Shown: piece after piece, positions 36,605 to 47,400 of the stretch
Position numbering within the stretch: the first letter of the stretch is position 1
How the letters are laid out: every line of letters begins with the position of its first letter
NCBI GenBank assembly: GCA_023079485.1
Contig: CM041102.1
Coordinates: 1,187,269-1,251,268 of the forward strand
Length of the DNA: 64,000 nucleotides
Reading direction: 5' to 3'
Origin: Archilochus colubris
Lineage: Eukaryota; Chordata; Aves; Apodiformes; Trochilidae
Program-made: the position numbers and the translations under genes
The notes under the pieces: model-generated
Database searches by the model: none
What the model saw: the letters and a program-made list of their open reading frames with translations, nothing else
What the model was told of the DNA's origin: nothing

Positions 36605-37155
36605 CTGCTCAGCAGGGATGGGATCTGTTCCTCTGCTCAGCAGGGATGGGATCTGTTCCTCTGCTCAGCAGGATGGGATCTGTTCCTCTGCTCAGCAGGG
36701 ATGGGATCAGTTCCTCTGCTCAGCAGGGATGGGATCTGTTCCTCTGCTCAGCAGGGGTGGGATCTGTCCCTGTGCTCAGCAGGGATGGGATCTGTTCCTC
36801 TGCTCAGCAGGGATGGGATCTGTTCCTCTGCTCAGCAGGGATGGGATCAGTTCCTCTGCTCAGCAGGGATGGGATCTGTTCCTCTGCTCAGCAGGGATGG
36901 GATCTGTTCCTCTGCTCAGCAGGGATGGGATTTGTTCCTCTGCTCAGCAGGGATGGGATCTGTTCCTCTGCTCAGCAGGGATGGGATCTGTTCCTCTGCT
37001 CAGCAGGGATGGGATTTGTTCCTCTGCTCAGCAGGGATGGGATCAGTTCCTCTGCTCAGCAGGGATGGGATTTGTTCCTCTGCTCAGCAGGGGTGGGATC
37101 TGTTCCTCTGCTCAGCAGGGGTGGGATCTGTTCCTCTGCTCAGCAGGGATGGGAT
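36605..37155. repeat. 28-bp minisatellite, about 20 units
   Basis: The unit is CTCTGCTCAGCAGGGATGGG plus ATCTGTTC. Copies are almost identical, with TTTG/CTG and CAG/CTG variants and one single-base deletion near 36670. Because 28 is not a multiple of 3, one 28-residue peptide repeats in every forward frame. All three forward frames stay open, giving apparent ORFs of 176-307 codons. Confidence 0.97.
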
Positions 37156-37214
37156 CCACTCCTCTGCTGTACCTGACACCCCTGGGGCTGGATCTTCTCT
37201 CCAGATTCCCCCCC

Positions 37215-37580
37215 TGAGATGCTCCAGGTGTGGGATGTGGCTTTGGATAACCCTGTCAGTGAAGAAGTTTCTTCTAATCTCCAATCCAAACCTCTCCTGG
37301 GCAATCTGGGGCCATTTCCTCTCATCCTATCAATTGTTCCCTGGGAGCAGAGCCTGACCCCCCTGGCTCCAACCTCCTCTCAGACTCCTTTGCTCCAGAC
37401 TCAACACCCACCCCCAGCTCCCTCAGCAGCTCCTCAGAAGCTCTCCAAACCCTCCTCCATGTTCTCCAGACCCTTCTCCCTGTGCTCCAGCCCTTCCCCA
37501 GCTTTGCTGTCCTTCTCTGGACATGATCCAGACCTTCGATGTCCTTGTAGTGCCTGTGCCCAGGGAGGGGACACCCAGGG
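37215..37580 (-). repeat. CR1 LINE fragment
   Basis: Antisense CR1 signature: GAAGAAGTTTCTTCTAATCT, then CCATTTCCTCTCATCC, GCTCCAGCCCTTCCCC and TTCTCTGGACATGATCC, matching the part of CR1 that lies before its 3' end. It is diverged and directly abuts the 28-bp array. Confidence 0.75.
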
Positions 37581-40500
37581 GCTGTGCAGGAGCATCACCC
37601 ACGCCCAGAAGCTCAGCACAGCCCACGGGGATCATGCAGTGGGTGCTGGCCCTGTGTCTGTGATTGGGGATGGGGGTGGTGTGAGTCTGTCCTGGAGGAA
37701 GGTGATGGGAAAACCTTCCCCAGCATCCCTGGAGCCCCTTGCCCTTGTCAGAGCTGCTCAGCCAGCAGCTGCCCCTGGGCTCTCCTCTCCCTGCCTGAGC
37801 ACACTGACCTTTCCCAGCACTTCCCAGCTCAGCTCCCGGCTCCAGCAGGGGTGGGAGGTGAAAGGGGGGGGGCCCAGCCTCTTCTCCCCACGCTGCTCCC
37901 CTCCCCAGCACTCCTCCTCCAGTTATTAATATTTATGCACCCCGGTGTGTGCTGAGGACTTGGACACAATCAGGACACTGAAATTATCAGGCAGGGACAG
38001 GCAGGGGGGGCTGGCAGAGCGTGTCTGATGGGGGCACCTGTGACACCAGGCAGTGACCAGGGCTGATGAAGGTGCCCAGCAGAGTCTGCTCCTCTGCAGG
38101 GGACAGAGGGCATTCTCAGGACTTCTGAGATTTGGGCTGAAAAGCCACGGTGCCACCTTCCCCCCATGCCTCTGGCTTCCAAGAGCAAAGGAGGGAGCTC
38201 ACCCCCTGCCCTGGGACCACACTGCTCCCCCTCAGCATTTCCCCAAGGCCTGAAGGCCACCAAGGCTTTTCCTTCTTTGGGGAAGGCTGCCCCACATCCT
38301 GCTCCTCTCCCAGCCCGGTGTGTCCCCAGTGTCACGGGAAGGGCAGGCACACGCCAGCTCCACCCAGCAGTGCACCTCGTGGGGTGATGTGTCCCCACCT
38401 CCTTTTTTATAAAAAGCAAAGCTCCTGTAATAAAGAATTTAATAACCTGCTGTGCCTGTGTGGATAGAAAACTCATTTGTTTAATAGGCAGCAGTTTGGC
38501 TTTGTCATGTTCATTTAGTTTTTAATGACGCACAGTTGTGCCAATATTGATTTTAGCTTATAGGGACTCGAAAAATTTACTGTCTGGAATTATCTGAAAT
38601 GTAGCGGGTTTAGCTGGCAGGCAGAAGATGGATCTGTCCCCACTTCGCTCCCGGCCAGCCTGGTGGTGGCACAAACCACTTGTCAAGGGCTCCAGGTGAT
38701 CCCACACCAGTCCCCAGCTCCACAGCACACAGTGACAGCTGTGGGACATCACCCAGCTGAGGGCTGCCAGCCCTGGGGAAACTGAGGCACAAAGGGTGCT
38801 TTGCCTGCAGGGCTGGGCTGGGCACGTCCCGTTGTGTCCCATGAGGTGGGAAGAGCTGCCCTGTCCTGCTCCCCAGCAGCATCCCCTTGTTGTTCATGAG
38901 TCAGCAGCTCCCACGCAGCCACCCCCCTGCCCCACAGGGTGATGGTTGGGAGCCAGTCCCATCCTCAGCTCCTTATTGACTGGAATTACTCAGCAGGAAC
39001 CACACAGGATCCATTTCCCCGGCATCTCCACACTCCTCAGCCCCCCCCAGGGTAAGGTGGGGAGATGCTGGGGGTGCAGCCATGCTGAGGGCACAGCTGT
39101 GACCCTCAGGGTGCTGTGGGGTCCCTCTCCCTCCATGCCAACCCCAACACTAATTCCTGCCCCCCAGCAGGCAGGACTTCACTGGGAGGTTTTGCTGCTG
39201 CTCTCAGAGCTGGTGACTGCACCTCCCTAAAACGTCCCTGGAGCTTTGTGGGCACTCAGGTTGGGCAGTGAATGGCTGGTGTGTGTGTGGGGACAGGAAG
39301 GGGAGCCCCACAGAACCCCTCAGCCCCTTCCCCACTGGCTCCCGCTCCCCTTTGCTGGCTCAGTACTGCAGTCAGCTCTGCAGTCTCCTGAGCAGCCCCA
39401 CCTCAGTGCTATTCATTATGCACATCTGTAAATATATTATTTACTATTTCCCCTATTATTATCCATTATTTATCACCCAGTCCTGTCGTGCTGGAAATCA
39501 GCACAGCACCTGAAGCCCCCCCAGTGCTGGAACACTGCCCCAGGGATGATGGAAACCCCCAAGTGGGTATGGAAAGGCTGGGGTGTGTGGGGTGAGGATG
39601 TGGGGCTGGCCTCTGCCCCCCTCCTGGGGGCCCAGGGGAGCAGCTGTGACTCTGGGGCTTTCCCTGCAGCTTCCCAATGATGTCCCACCAGGGAGCAGTG
39701 TGTGCTGCAGATCCTGCCCTGCTTTGAGCTGGGGCTGCCCCCTCCCCCCTAACAGCTGGGAAGCTGGGGGGCTGCAGTCACTCCCCCCCACACCTGGAGG
39801 GGTTTAACTTGGAGGTGGATTAAAATCACTGGCTTAATGAAGAGGGGTTAAATAAGCCTGAAAGGGCAGAGCTGGGGGGTTTGGTGTCTTCTCTAAGATC
39901 CTGGAGAGTTTGGGATTGCCATGGCAAGGAGGTGCTGGAGCTGCCCCTCTCCATGAGGGAGGAGTCAGGAGCTAATGGCTGCTGGGGACAGGGACAGGTA
40001 AGGGGGGATTTGGGCTCTGCTGGTTTTGTGGGGACCCTAAACCATGGGGTGTGGGTGCTGGGGCTGCCATGGGTGCAGTGTGTGTGTGTTTCAGTGCAGT
40101 GAGTGTGAAGGAGGAGGGGGCTGTGAGATGGGTGCTCCTCAAACTGAGCTCCCTTGGCTTTTGGGTCTGGGGTGTCCAGCAAAACCCCCCTTCTCTGAGC
40201 AGCAAGTACTGTGGGGAGCTGGGGGTCAGAGAGGGGCTCAGTGTGGGTGCTCTTGGCAAGGGGAGCAGAGCTGGGGGGCTCCTGGTGTCCCTATCTCATC
40301 CCTGGCCTCTTGGGGGGGTGTCCAACCCATGAAAACCCCAAATCCTGGAAGTTTGATTAAGTGAGAGTCTGGGACTCGGTGCCTTGCAACCCCGGCTGCT
40401 CCCCAGCTGCTGGTCTGGGGATGTGCTCAGGACTTTGGCCTTTAAATGTTAAGAAATCCTGTGAAAACAAGCCAGAGCCTTAGTTTAAATTTCTAATCTG

Positions 40501-43260
40501 ATGAAAAAAAAAAAAATCAGCTGGGATGGCTGCTGCTGAGAGGCTGTTTCTGTGCTGGTGGTCCTGGGGTTCTGGGGTCAGCACTGAGCTCCTTGCAGAG
40601 CAGAGCAGATCCAGCTTTCCCTCTGGCCCATCCCCAGGGCTCCTCTTGGCTCTTCCCAACCAGCAGAAAAAGCCAAACTCAGCTTTGTGACTGTGGTAGA
40701 AGAAGATCCCCCCAGCCCAGGGGTGTCCATCCCATCCCACAGTTCTCCTGGGGAGAAGGGATCTGGCCTAAACCCAGTTTAAGGAGAGGAGTTCAGAGAT
40801 CACAAGGGTTGTTGTGGCCTCCACCACTACCTTGCATCAGCTCCTCCTGGAGAGCAGATGCTTCTGGAGAAATTAAAATGCCCCTTCCAATCTGAATTAT
40901 ATGAAAAAATAAGTACTGGGGAGCCTTGCTGCATCCAGGTAATGATCCCCACTGTGTCCCTTATTGTCAGTCTGGGGAGGTCTGGCTGCAGCTTCTGGCT
41001 GTGGGAGCTTGTTCTACCTCTGCAAGGCTGCAGAGCCTCCCTTAGCCCAGTTCCTTCTGCTCCATGCTGGTGCTGGCAGCCTCTGGTTCCGTCTGCCTCC
41101 TCTCCCCCTTCCACAGCAGAAAATGAGTGAGCTCCTGGAGCCTCTCAGCCCCGGGCAACACTTCCAGCCTTGTCTCTCCTTCCACTTCCCAGACCAGGGA
41201 GCTCAGAGGGGGCACGGTGCTCCCCATGGGATGCTGCTCTGGTGCTCAGGGACCAGGGCTGCTGCTGAGAAAGGGCCAGGACCTCAGCTGAGGAAGATGA
41301 GGGATGCTGAGGGTGGCTGAAGGAAGCTCTTGGCTGTTGTCCTGTAGGCTTTGGATAGCTCTGTCCCCAAAGCGTCTGACATCCCAGCAGAGACTTTTAC
41401 ATTTCAAATAGAGCCTTGATCTTTTTTTGGAACTTGCCTTGGTTTCAGACAAGAGTTTTTAATTCGAGCCCAGCGACGTATTTTTGGGTTTGACTTTGAT
41501 GCGCCCTCTTCAAGCAAGAGGCAAAATAACAGCTTTGAAATCTGCAAATAGGCCTGAAGTGGATTTCTGCTGCCCACGGGGCCTGGCTGGCAGCTCTGCA
41601 AGGCCAACCCCTCATTAGCTGAGGTCTCCAGCAGCAGCCAGAGGATGAGCTGCTGCTGTTTTGGGGTCTGAGACCCCTGAGTTGGGGGAGGCAGAGGAGA
41701 GCTCAAAAGCCTCAACTCAACCCTGATGTGCACTTGGAGACCTGCAGCATCTTCCAGAAGAGTCTGGGAGAGGTGAGAGTCATGCAGCACAGCTTGCAGC
41801 TGCTCTGTGTGTGTCGTTGTGATTATTGGTGTAATTACCAGTGATGCTGCCCCAAACCACAGCTCAGAGCAGGGATTCACCATAAACCATGGGATGCTGC
41901 TGGAGGATGGGGCCTGAACTCATGGGAGATGGAGACATGGGGTGACCCAATAGCACATGGGGCCCACAGTCTCCCAGCTGGGCATCACCTGGTGACCCTG
42001 AGGACGTGCCAGGTGCCACTGCTGCCTTCTCTGATCCCTGGGATGTGCCAACACTGTGCAGGGCATCTCTTGGTTCTTCCACCTGTATCTGTTGTTGCAT
42101 GCCAGAGCTTGTTCCTGCCTGGATGGATTTGGGCAGGGGAGAGGTGGTTATGGAATGCGTGGAGCTGGGAGGGAGGACCTGCTCTGCTGGGAGCATTGCT
42201 CTGAGATCAAAACTCAACCAGGCTGCCTGGGTGACTGTGGGGAGCCAGGTACCTGCACAAGTGGGTAATGAACGGCTCACACCTCGGCAAGATTAATTGT
42301 AATAACTGTAAATCAGCACAGGCACCAGGGGCAGGCACTGAATTTATGGCCCTGAAGACAGGAATTCCTGTTCTCTGTGGATCAAAGCTGTGATCCCGCT
42401 GGGGCTTGGGATTGTGCTGAGCTTTCTCAGGGCTGCTCCCCGCTGGAGCAAGCGTGTCAGCACCTGGGGAGCGGGGCCCAAGCCCCCCTCGTGGGCTGAG
42501 CTCACCCCCTGGCAGAGCAACCTCTCTGCCTCTGCTTGTTCCAGCCCGTACTGGGAAACACCTCCTCGAGGGGCGAGCCAGGATTGCAGCCTCCCACAGC
42601 ATCGATCCCCGTCATCTCGGTTGAGAATGCCAGCCACGGAGCTGATTAATGCCGGGGTGGGCAAGTGCTGGGTTATTGTTCAGTCTCTCTTCAAGAGGTC
42701 GATGGGAAATTTGGCAGTAGCTCTTCAAAGAGGCGGTGTGAGCACAGGCATTGTCCCCCCGAGGACTCTGCATGATTTACACACATAATGTAGTGGAAAT
42801 GCACACCGGTGCCAGGGCATTAATGCACACGGTTGTACTGAGGCTCGTGGAGAATGATCCCTCTGTCCCTGCCCTGGTTTGACCTGGTGGTGCTGGGCCT
42901 GGCTTCAGGATAAGCTGCTCACGCTTTCGTTTCACCCGGATCCTTGTAGGTTCCTTGGCTCAGAGGCAGCTCAGGAGTCTGATCCAGCATTCAGGCTGGA
43001 TATTTCCTTCTGTGCAGATGGTGCAGGTCCTTGGGTGCTAATGCTCGGTAGCAGCCGTGACTGAGCTGTTCTTCCTCACCAAACGCGAGGCTCTGTACTG
43101 GCACGGAACACAAACATCTTTGAAGGACGTGCGTTAACAGCCTGATCCCGTTGGGAGATCTGGCCTTGAGGAACTGCAGGATCGGGCCTGAAGAAGTGGT
43201 ATCATTCATTATCTGGGAGGTGCCGTTGGCTCACGTCTGAGGCTAGGGGCTAGGGCTTTC
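37580..43260. other. Intergenic region upstream of SDK2, no gene found
   Basis: GC-rich single-copy DNA with AT-rich complex patches at 38395-38640, 41395-41560, 42240-42370 and 42600-42860. No exon with paired splice sites and a recognisable product was found. Confidence 0.55.
38395..38640. promoter_or_regulatory. Candidate conserved non-coding element
   Basis: AT-rich complex 240-bp block: CCTGTAATAAAGAATTTAAT, TTCATTTAGTTTTTAATGAC, GTGCCAATATTGATTTTAGC, GGAATTATCTGAAATG. It lies in the region upstream of SDK2 and has no ORF. Conservation is inferred from complexity and base composition only. Confidence 0.38.
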
Positions 43261-44347
43261 ATTTCTTTAGAGCCCCAAAATATTTGCTTTGATGATCTTG
43301 CGGCAGTGAGTTGAGCCCTGCTTTGGAGCTGCCTCAGGGACACGCTGTGTCCCCTTTCCGGCGACAGAGCGCCGATGCTCTGACTGCTGCCGGAGGGGCT
43401 GGGAGCAGCGTGGGGTGGGAGGCGGCTCCAGCCTCTTGGAGAAGTGAAAGCTGCAGAGGGGACCTACAGCTCCCACAGCCCGGGGAGCGGGGGACGGACT
43501 CACACGAACCGGGGGCGGCCGAGGGGACGCGCCCGCTCCCCCCGCGGCTCCGTGCTCAGCCACTGGGTAGCGCTCGGAGCCGCGACGTCTCCCCGCCTCC
43601 CCGGCTCGGGCTGCCCCCGGTTCCGCCGAACCTCGCCGCTGCAGCTCACTCCGCCGCCGCGCCGTGCAGGAGGAGTAGAGCAGAGCAGGCGGCCAGAGCT
43701 CCGAGAGGGGTCGGCGCGGCGCCTCCAGCCCGCCCGCCGCGCATCACCGGCGGCACCCAGCGGGACCCCGCACCGCTCAGCGCCGCCGCCGCACTTTCCC
43801 CCGTTCCCCGCGGGTGCCGGGGTGCAAAGGGGGAAAAAACCTCCCCCGCCGCCCCGAGCCGCCGAGCCGAGGATGTCCCCAGGCAGCAGCTGAGCTCTGG
43901 GGAGGGGCACCTTGCTGGCCCCTGCCCCCGGAACCCAAACTTTTCAGCGGCTGCGGGGCGCTCGGTTCTGGGAGCGGCGGGGATCCGGCCCCCATGGTGC
44001 CCGGGCGGGCAGGAGGGGCCGGGGGGGCTCAGCTCTGCCCTTCCCGTCCCCTTCCCTGACGCGGGGCGCAACGCTTGGGGAGGGGCTCGGCTGCCGGCCC
44101 CGCTCCGGATTGGGGGGGTTCCGGCTCCACACGTCCTTTAGGAAGTTGCACATGGTGGGGACCTGCCTGCGGATCCCCCTACCCCGCCACAAGCCTTCCA
44201 CCCCATCGTCTTTGCCTCCCTCCGAGCAACGCTGCTGCGGGGGTCCCTGCGTCGGATCCCGCAGGACGCCAGCGGGGACTCTCGCCGCATCCGCCCGGAT
44301 TATAAAGTCGGGGAAGTTGCCCCTCTCGTCCTCGTCTCGGTGGTGCC
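43260..44347 (+). promoter_or_regulatory. SDK2: SDK2 CpG-island promoter and 5' UTR region
   Basis: From about 43330 the sequence becomes strongly CpG-rich with many GGCGGG/CCGCCC boxes up to the SDK2 ATG. A TATAAA at 44301-44306 lies 42 bp upstream of the ATG and would place a start near 44330 with an unusually short leader. Starts further upstream in the island are equally possible. Long open frames across the island (for example 43311-44141) are attributable to base composition. Confidence 0.55.
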
Positions 44348-44426
44348 ATGGCTCGGCTCGGGAGCTGGGGGCTGCTGTTCTTCGCGGTGCTCGCCCTGCC
44401 CGGCCCCCCGGGAGCCGGTGCCCAAG
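44348..44426 (+). CDS. SDK2: SDK2 exon 1: signal peptide
   Basis: 26 codons and one base, with a hydrophobic core LLFFAVLAL, a small-residue cleavage region (GAGAQ) and donor gtaagg at 44427. The family's signal peptides are poorly conserved, so assignment rests on phase match to exon 2, Kozak context and CpG island. Confidence 0.82.
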
Positions 44427-47400
44427 GTAAGGGGATGGGGGGGGGGGGACACCCTCCAGCTAAGACTTAGATGCTGGAGATGGATCGCGGCGGGTTGGGG
44501 AGGGGGGTCCCTTTAGCTGAACTCCCACCCTCCCGGGCCGGGGAAGCTTTATGCTAGCTGGGCGATCGGGTACCGAGGCGTCCCCGGAGCCCCTGCCAAG
44601 GGGAGGGATTGAGGGGGACACAAACAGTACGGATGGTGGTCAAGCCGCTCGGGAGCTGGGGTCCTGGGTCACCCTGTGCCACAGTCAGGGGGTGTCCTGG
44701 AGGGCTCGGCGGGGACAAGGAGCACATTTAACTCTGCCGCCTTCTCCATGCCCCACAGCTGCCCTGGGGCTGGGGCGGGGGGGATGTATTGGTCTGAGCA
44801 TGGGACGAAGACTGCCCTGAACCACTTTGGAGAGGCTGAGCATTCCCTGGAATTGGCAGGGTTGAAGGCACCCATTTCACCCCCCTCCGGGCGGATCCCC
44901 CAGCACCACAAGACCTGGGGCGCAAGTTTGAGGAGCTCCCAGGGAACAGCTTTTGCCCTGGGGTCTCCCCCATCGCCCTCCAGGTTCTGGATCAGACCGG
45001 GCAGGATGCTGGGGCTGGAGGGGGTCTGCAGCCCTTGAGCCCCCGTGGGTGCCCGGGGCTCCCTGTGCACCCAGCGGGCCCTCCTTGCTCCTCGCCTCCA
45101 CGCCTCCGGTACCGTGCGGTTTGTTTTTAGCTGCTCCTCTACCCAAGAAGGATGTAGAAATAGTTTGCGGCCCCTGGGGGTGCGGCGGGGTTCAGGGGTG
45201 CCAGGGGGGCCCCTGGGGTCCCTCCCCAGCAGCGAGGCTCCAGGCAGGGCTGCAGAGGAGGCTTCTGGCTGGCAGAGCTGCAGCGCAGCCGTCTCCGTCC
45301 CCGCTGCTTGGACCGAGCGGATCCAGGCTGTGAAATGGGGAGGGGGCAGCACACACGCAGCGGGGCGCAGCGCCGGGGTCCTCACCCGTGACATTTCTTG
45401 CCCTTGTTTGCGGCAGCAAACGGAGCCAGAAGTCCCCGTGCGCTCCCGTCCTCCTGCTCCCCCTGAGCCTCCCCCAGCGCTGCTATAATTTCTCCGTAAT
45501 TAAGTTCAGAACATAACATCTAAAGCGGCAGTATATTATCCGGGCAGGCCCTGTGTGGGGAGCTGTGAAGGTCTCTTTGATTGATTCACTCCCTTGCCGA
45601 GTTTCTCTTCTCCGGGCTGGCGTCTCCTCCCGGCGGGTCCCCCGTGCTCCGTTTGTTCCCCGCCTGCGGGACGGGCTCCCAGTGGAACCAATTGTCCGTG
45701 GGACTCCGGGGTCTCGCTGTGGGGTGGGAGATGTGGGGCTGGCTGTGCCTCAGCCTCCCCCAGAAGGGTGGAGAAGGGGCTTTGCTCCTCTCTCCTGGTG
45801 CAGGAGCAGAGCTTTGCTGCTTCAGCTCCCTGTAGCCCGTGTCACGTCCTCACGAGTGGCTGTGACATTGCTCGGGGCTGGCCCTGGCGCTGCGTGGCAG
45901 GCGGTAGCCACGGGCAAGCGTGGCTGCCCACGGGAGGGGAGGAGGAGGCATTGCTAAAGCTTGGCGTGTGCCCGTGTCCTCTGCCTTGGCCAGCACAGGG
46001 GACACAAACCAGCAGGGTCACCTCCCTGCCTGCTGCCACTTCGGGCCACGCTGCTTTGTTCCGCCGCTATTGATTCCGGGAGCCAAAGAATATGGGATCA
46101 ATAGAGAAGGGGAGGAGGAGGAGGGGAGGTGTGAGACCTCCGGGGCGGGGGGGCTCCCCGGGCTGAAGCACTTTGATACCTGCAGTGGGGAAAACAAAAG
46201 GTCCCCGAGCTGCCCGGGAGAGGAAGGGATGGAAGTTTAATTACAGTCCGGCATGGGCTGTGTAATTATTAATTACCCACGGCAAAAAAATAACTTATTG
46301 ATTAGGGGCCTTGCGCTAATCACCTGGAGCCGACTGCGGTGCTGGTGGGAGGATAATCCCTCAGCACTGCCCGGACAGGAGCTGTGTCGCAGTGCGACCT
46401 GTGCTGCTGCCACATCGGGGGGGCTGTGCCCCAGCTGGGGGGGCAGGGGCAGCCCACGCCTAAAGGTGCCTTTAGCTTCTTAAGACAATAAAAGGAATAA
46501 AAGGCTCCCTGGCAGCTGGGGATGGACGGACTGAGGTTTCTGAGGGGGGAGTCCAAGCTGCTCCTCTTCACTTTTTGTCAGTCGGGACCCTCAGGGATGT
46601 GGTTTCCCCCATCCAGAGCTGGGGGCACAGCCCAGGACCCCCCGTGCTGGCCCAGCACCTCTAATGGGATTGAGGAGGCTGTGGCCAGTCCCAGGAGGGA
46701 TTTGGGAGGCTTAAGGTTCCAGACGGGATTTGGGGCAGGGGCCTGAGATGGGCAGCTTCCACCAAAGAGGCTTATTAGGGGCTGGAGCAGGGGGGTTCCA
46801 GCACCTTCTGGCACCCAGGCCTGGTGCCTGGGCACGTCCACATGCGTGGGGCTGAGCAGGAGGGGGCTGAGCCCCTGCTGGGATGTGATGCTGGTGCCAG
46901 GCTCAGGCCAGGACTGCTCTGTGGGGTGATGCTGGTGGCAGTGGGGAAGAGGTGGCTGAGTGTGGGTGTCCCCTGCCCCAGCTCCCCCCTTCCCTGTGAG
47001 CGTGGCAGGCGTGCTGGCCCATGGCCTCGTGCAAAGCTCCAGCTCAGGAAGGAAAAGTGGCTTTTAGGGTAGAGGAAGATTAAAATTTGATGTTTCTTGT
47101 GAAGCCATTAGTGACCAGGCACAGAGATGAAATTTTGATGACCTGATAACCATAAGGGGAAGTGGGGGATGCGTTCTGATGCTGAGCAGCCCTTGTCCCT
47201 GTGGGGGGACAACCCAGTGCTGTGCTGGGTGCCCTGGCTGGTCCCCAAAGGTTTGGGGTGGCAGCACTCCTTGCTGAAGCCACAGCAGGGCACGTTGTGA
47301 TGGTGCCCATGGGAAGCAGGTCCCAGGGGGAGGACAGGGAGGGCTGCTGGGTTCTCTCCAGCACTTCTGGGCAGGTGTCAGTGAGCTGGGGGCAGCCAGG

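Noticed and set aside
36605..37155. CRISPR-like direct repeats
   Set aside because: The units are contiguous with no spacers and the genome is vertebrate, so this is a minisatellite.
36294..37217. 307-codon forward open frame and two overlapping ones
   Set aside because: Product of the 28-bp tandem array, which is open in all three forward frames.
43311..44141. 276-codon forward frame upstream of SDK2
   Set aside because: It lies in the CpG island, where stop codons are rare by composition. Overlapping long frames exist on both strands and none resembles SDK2.
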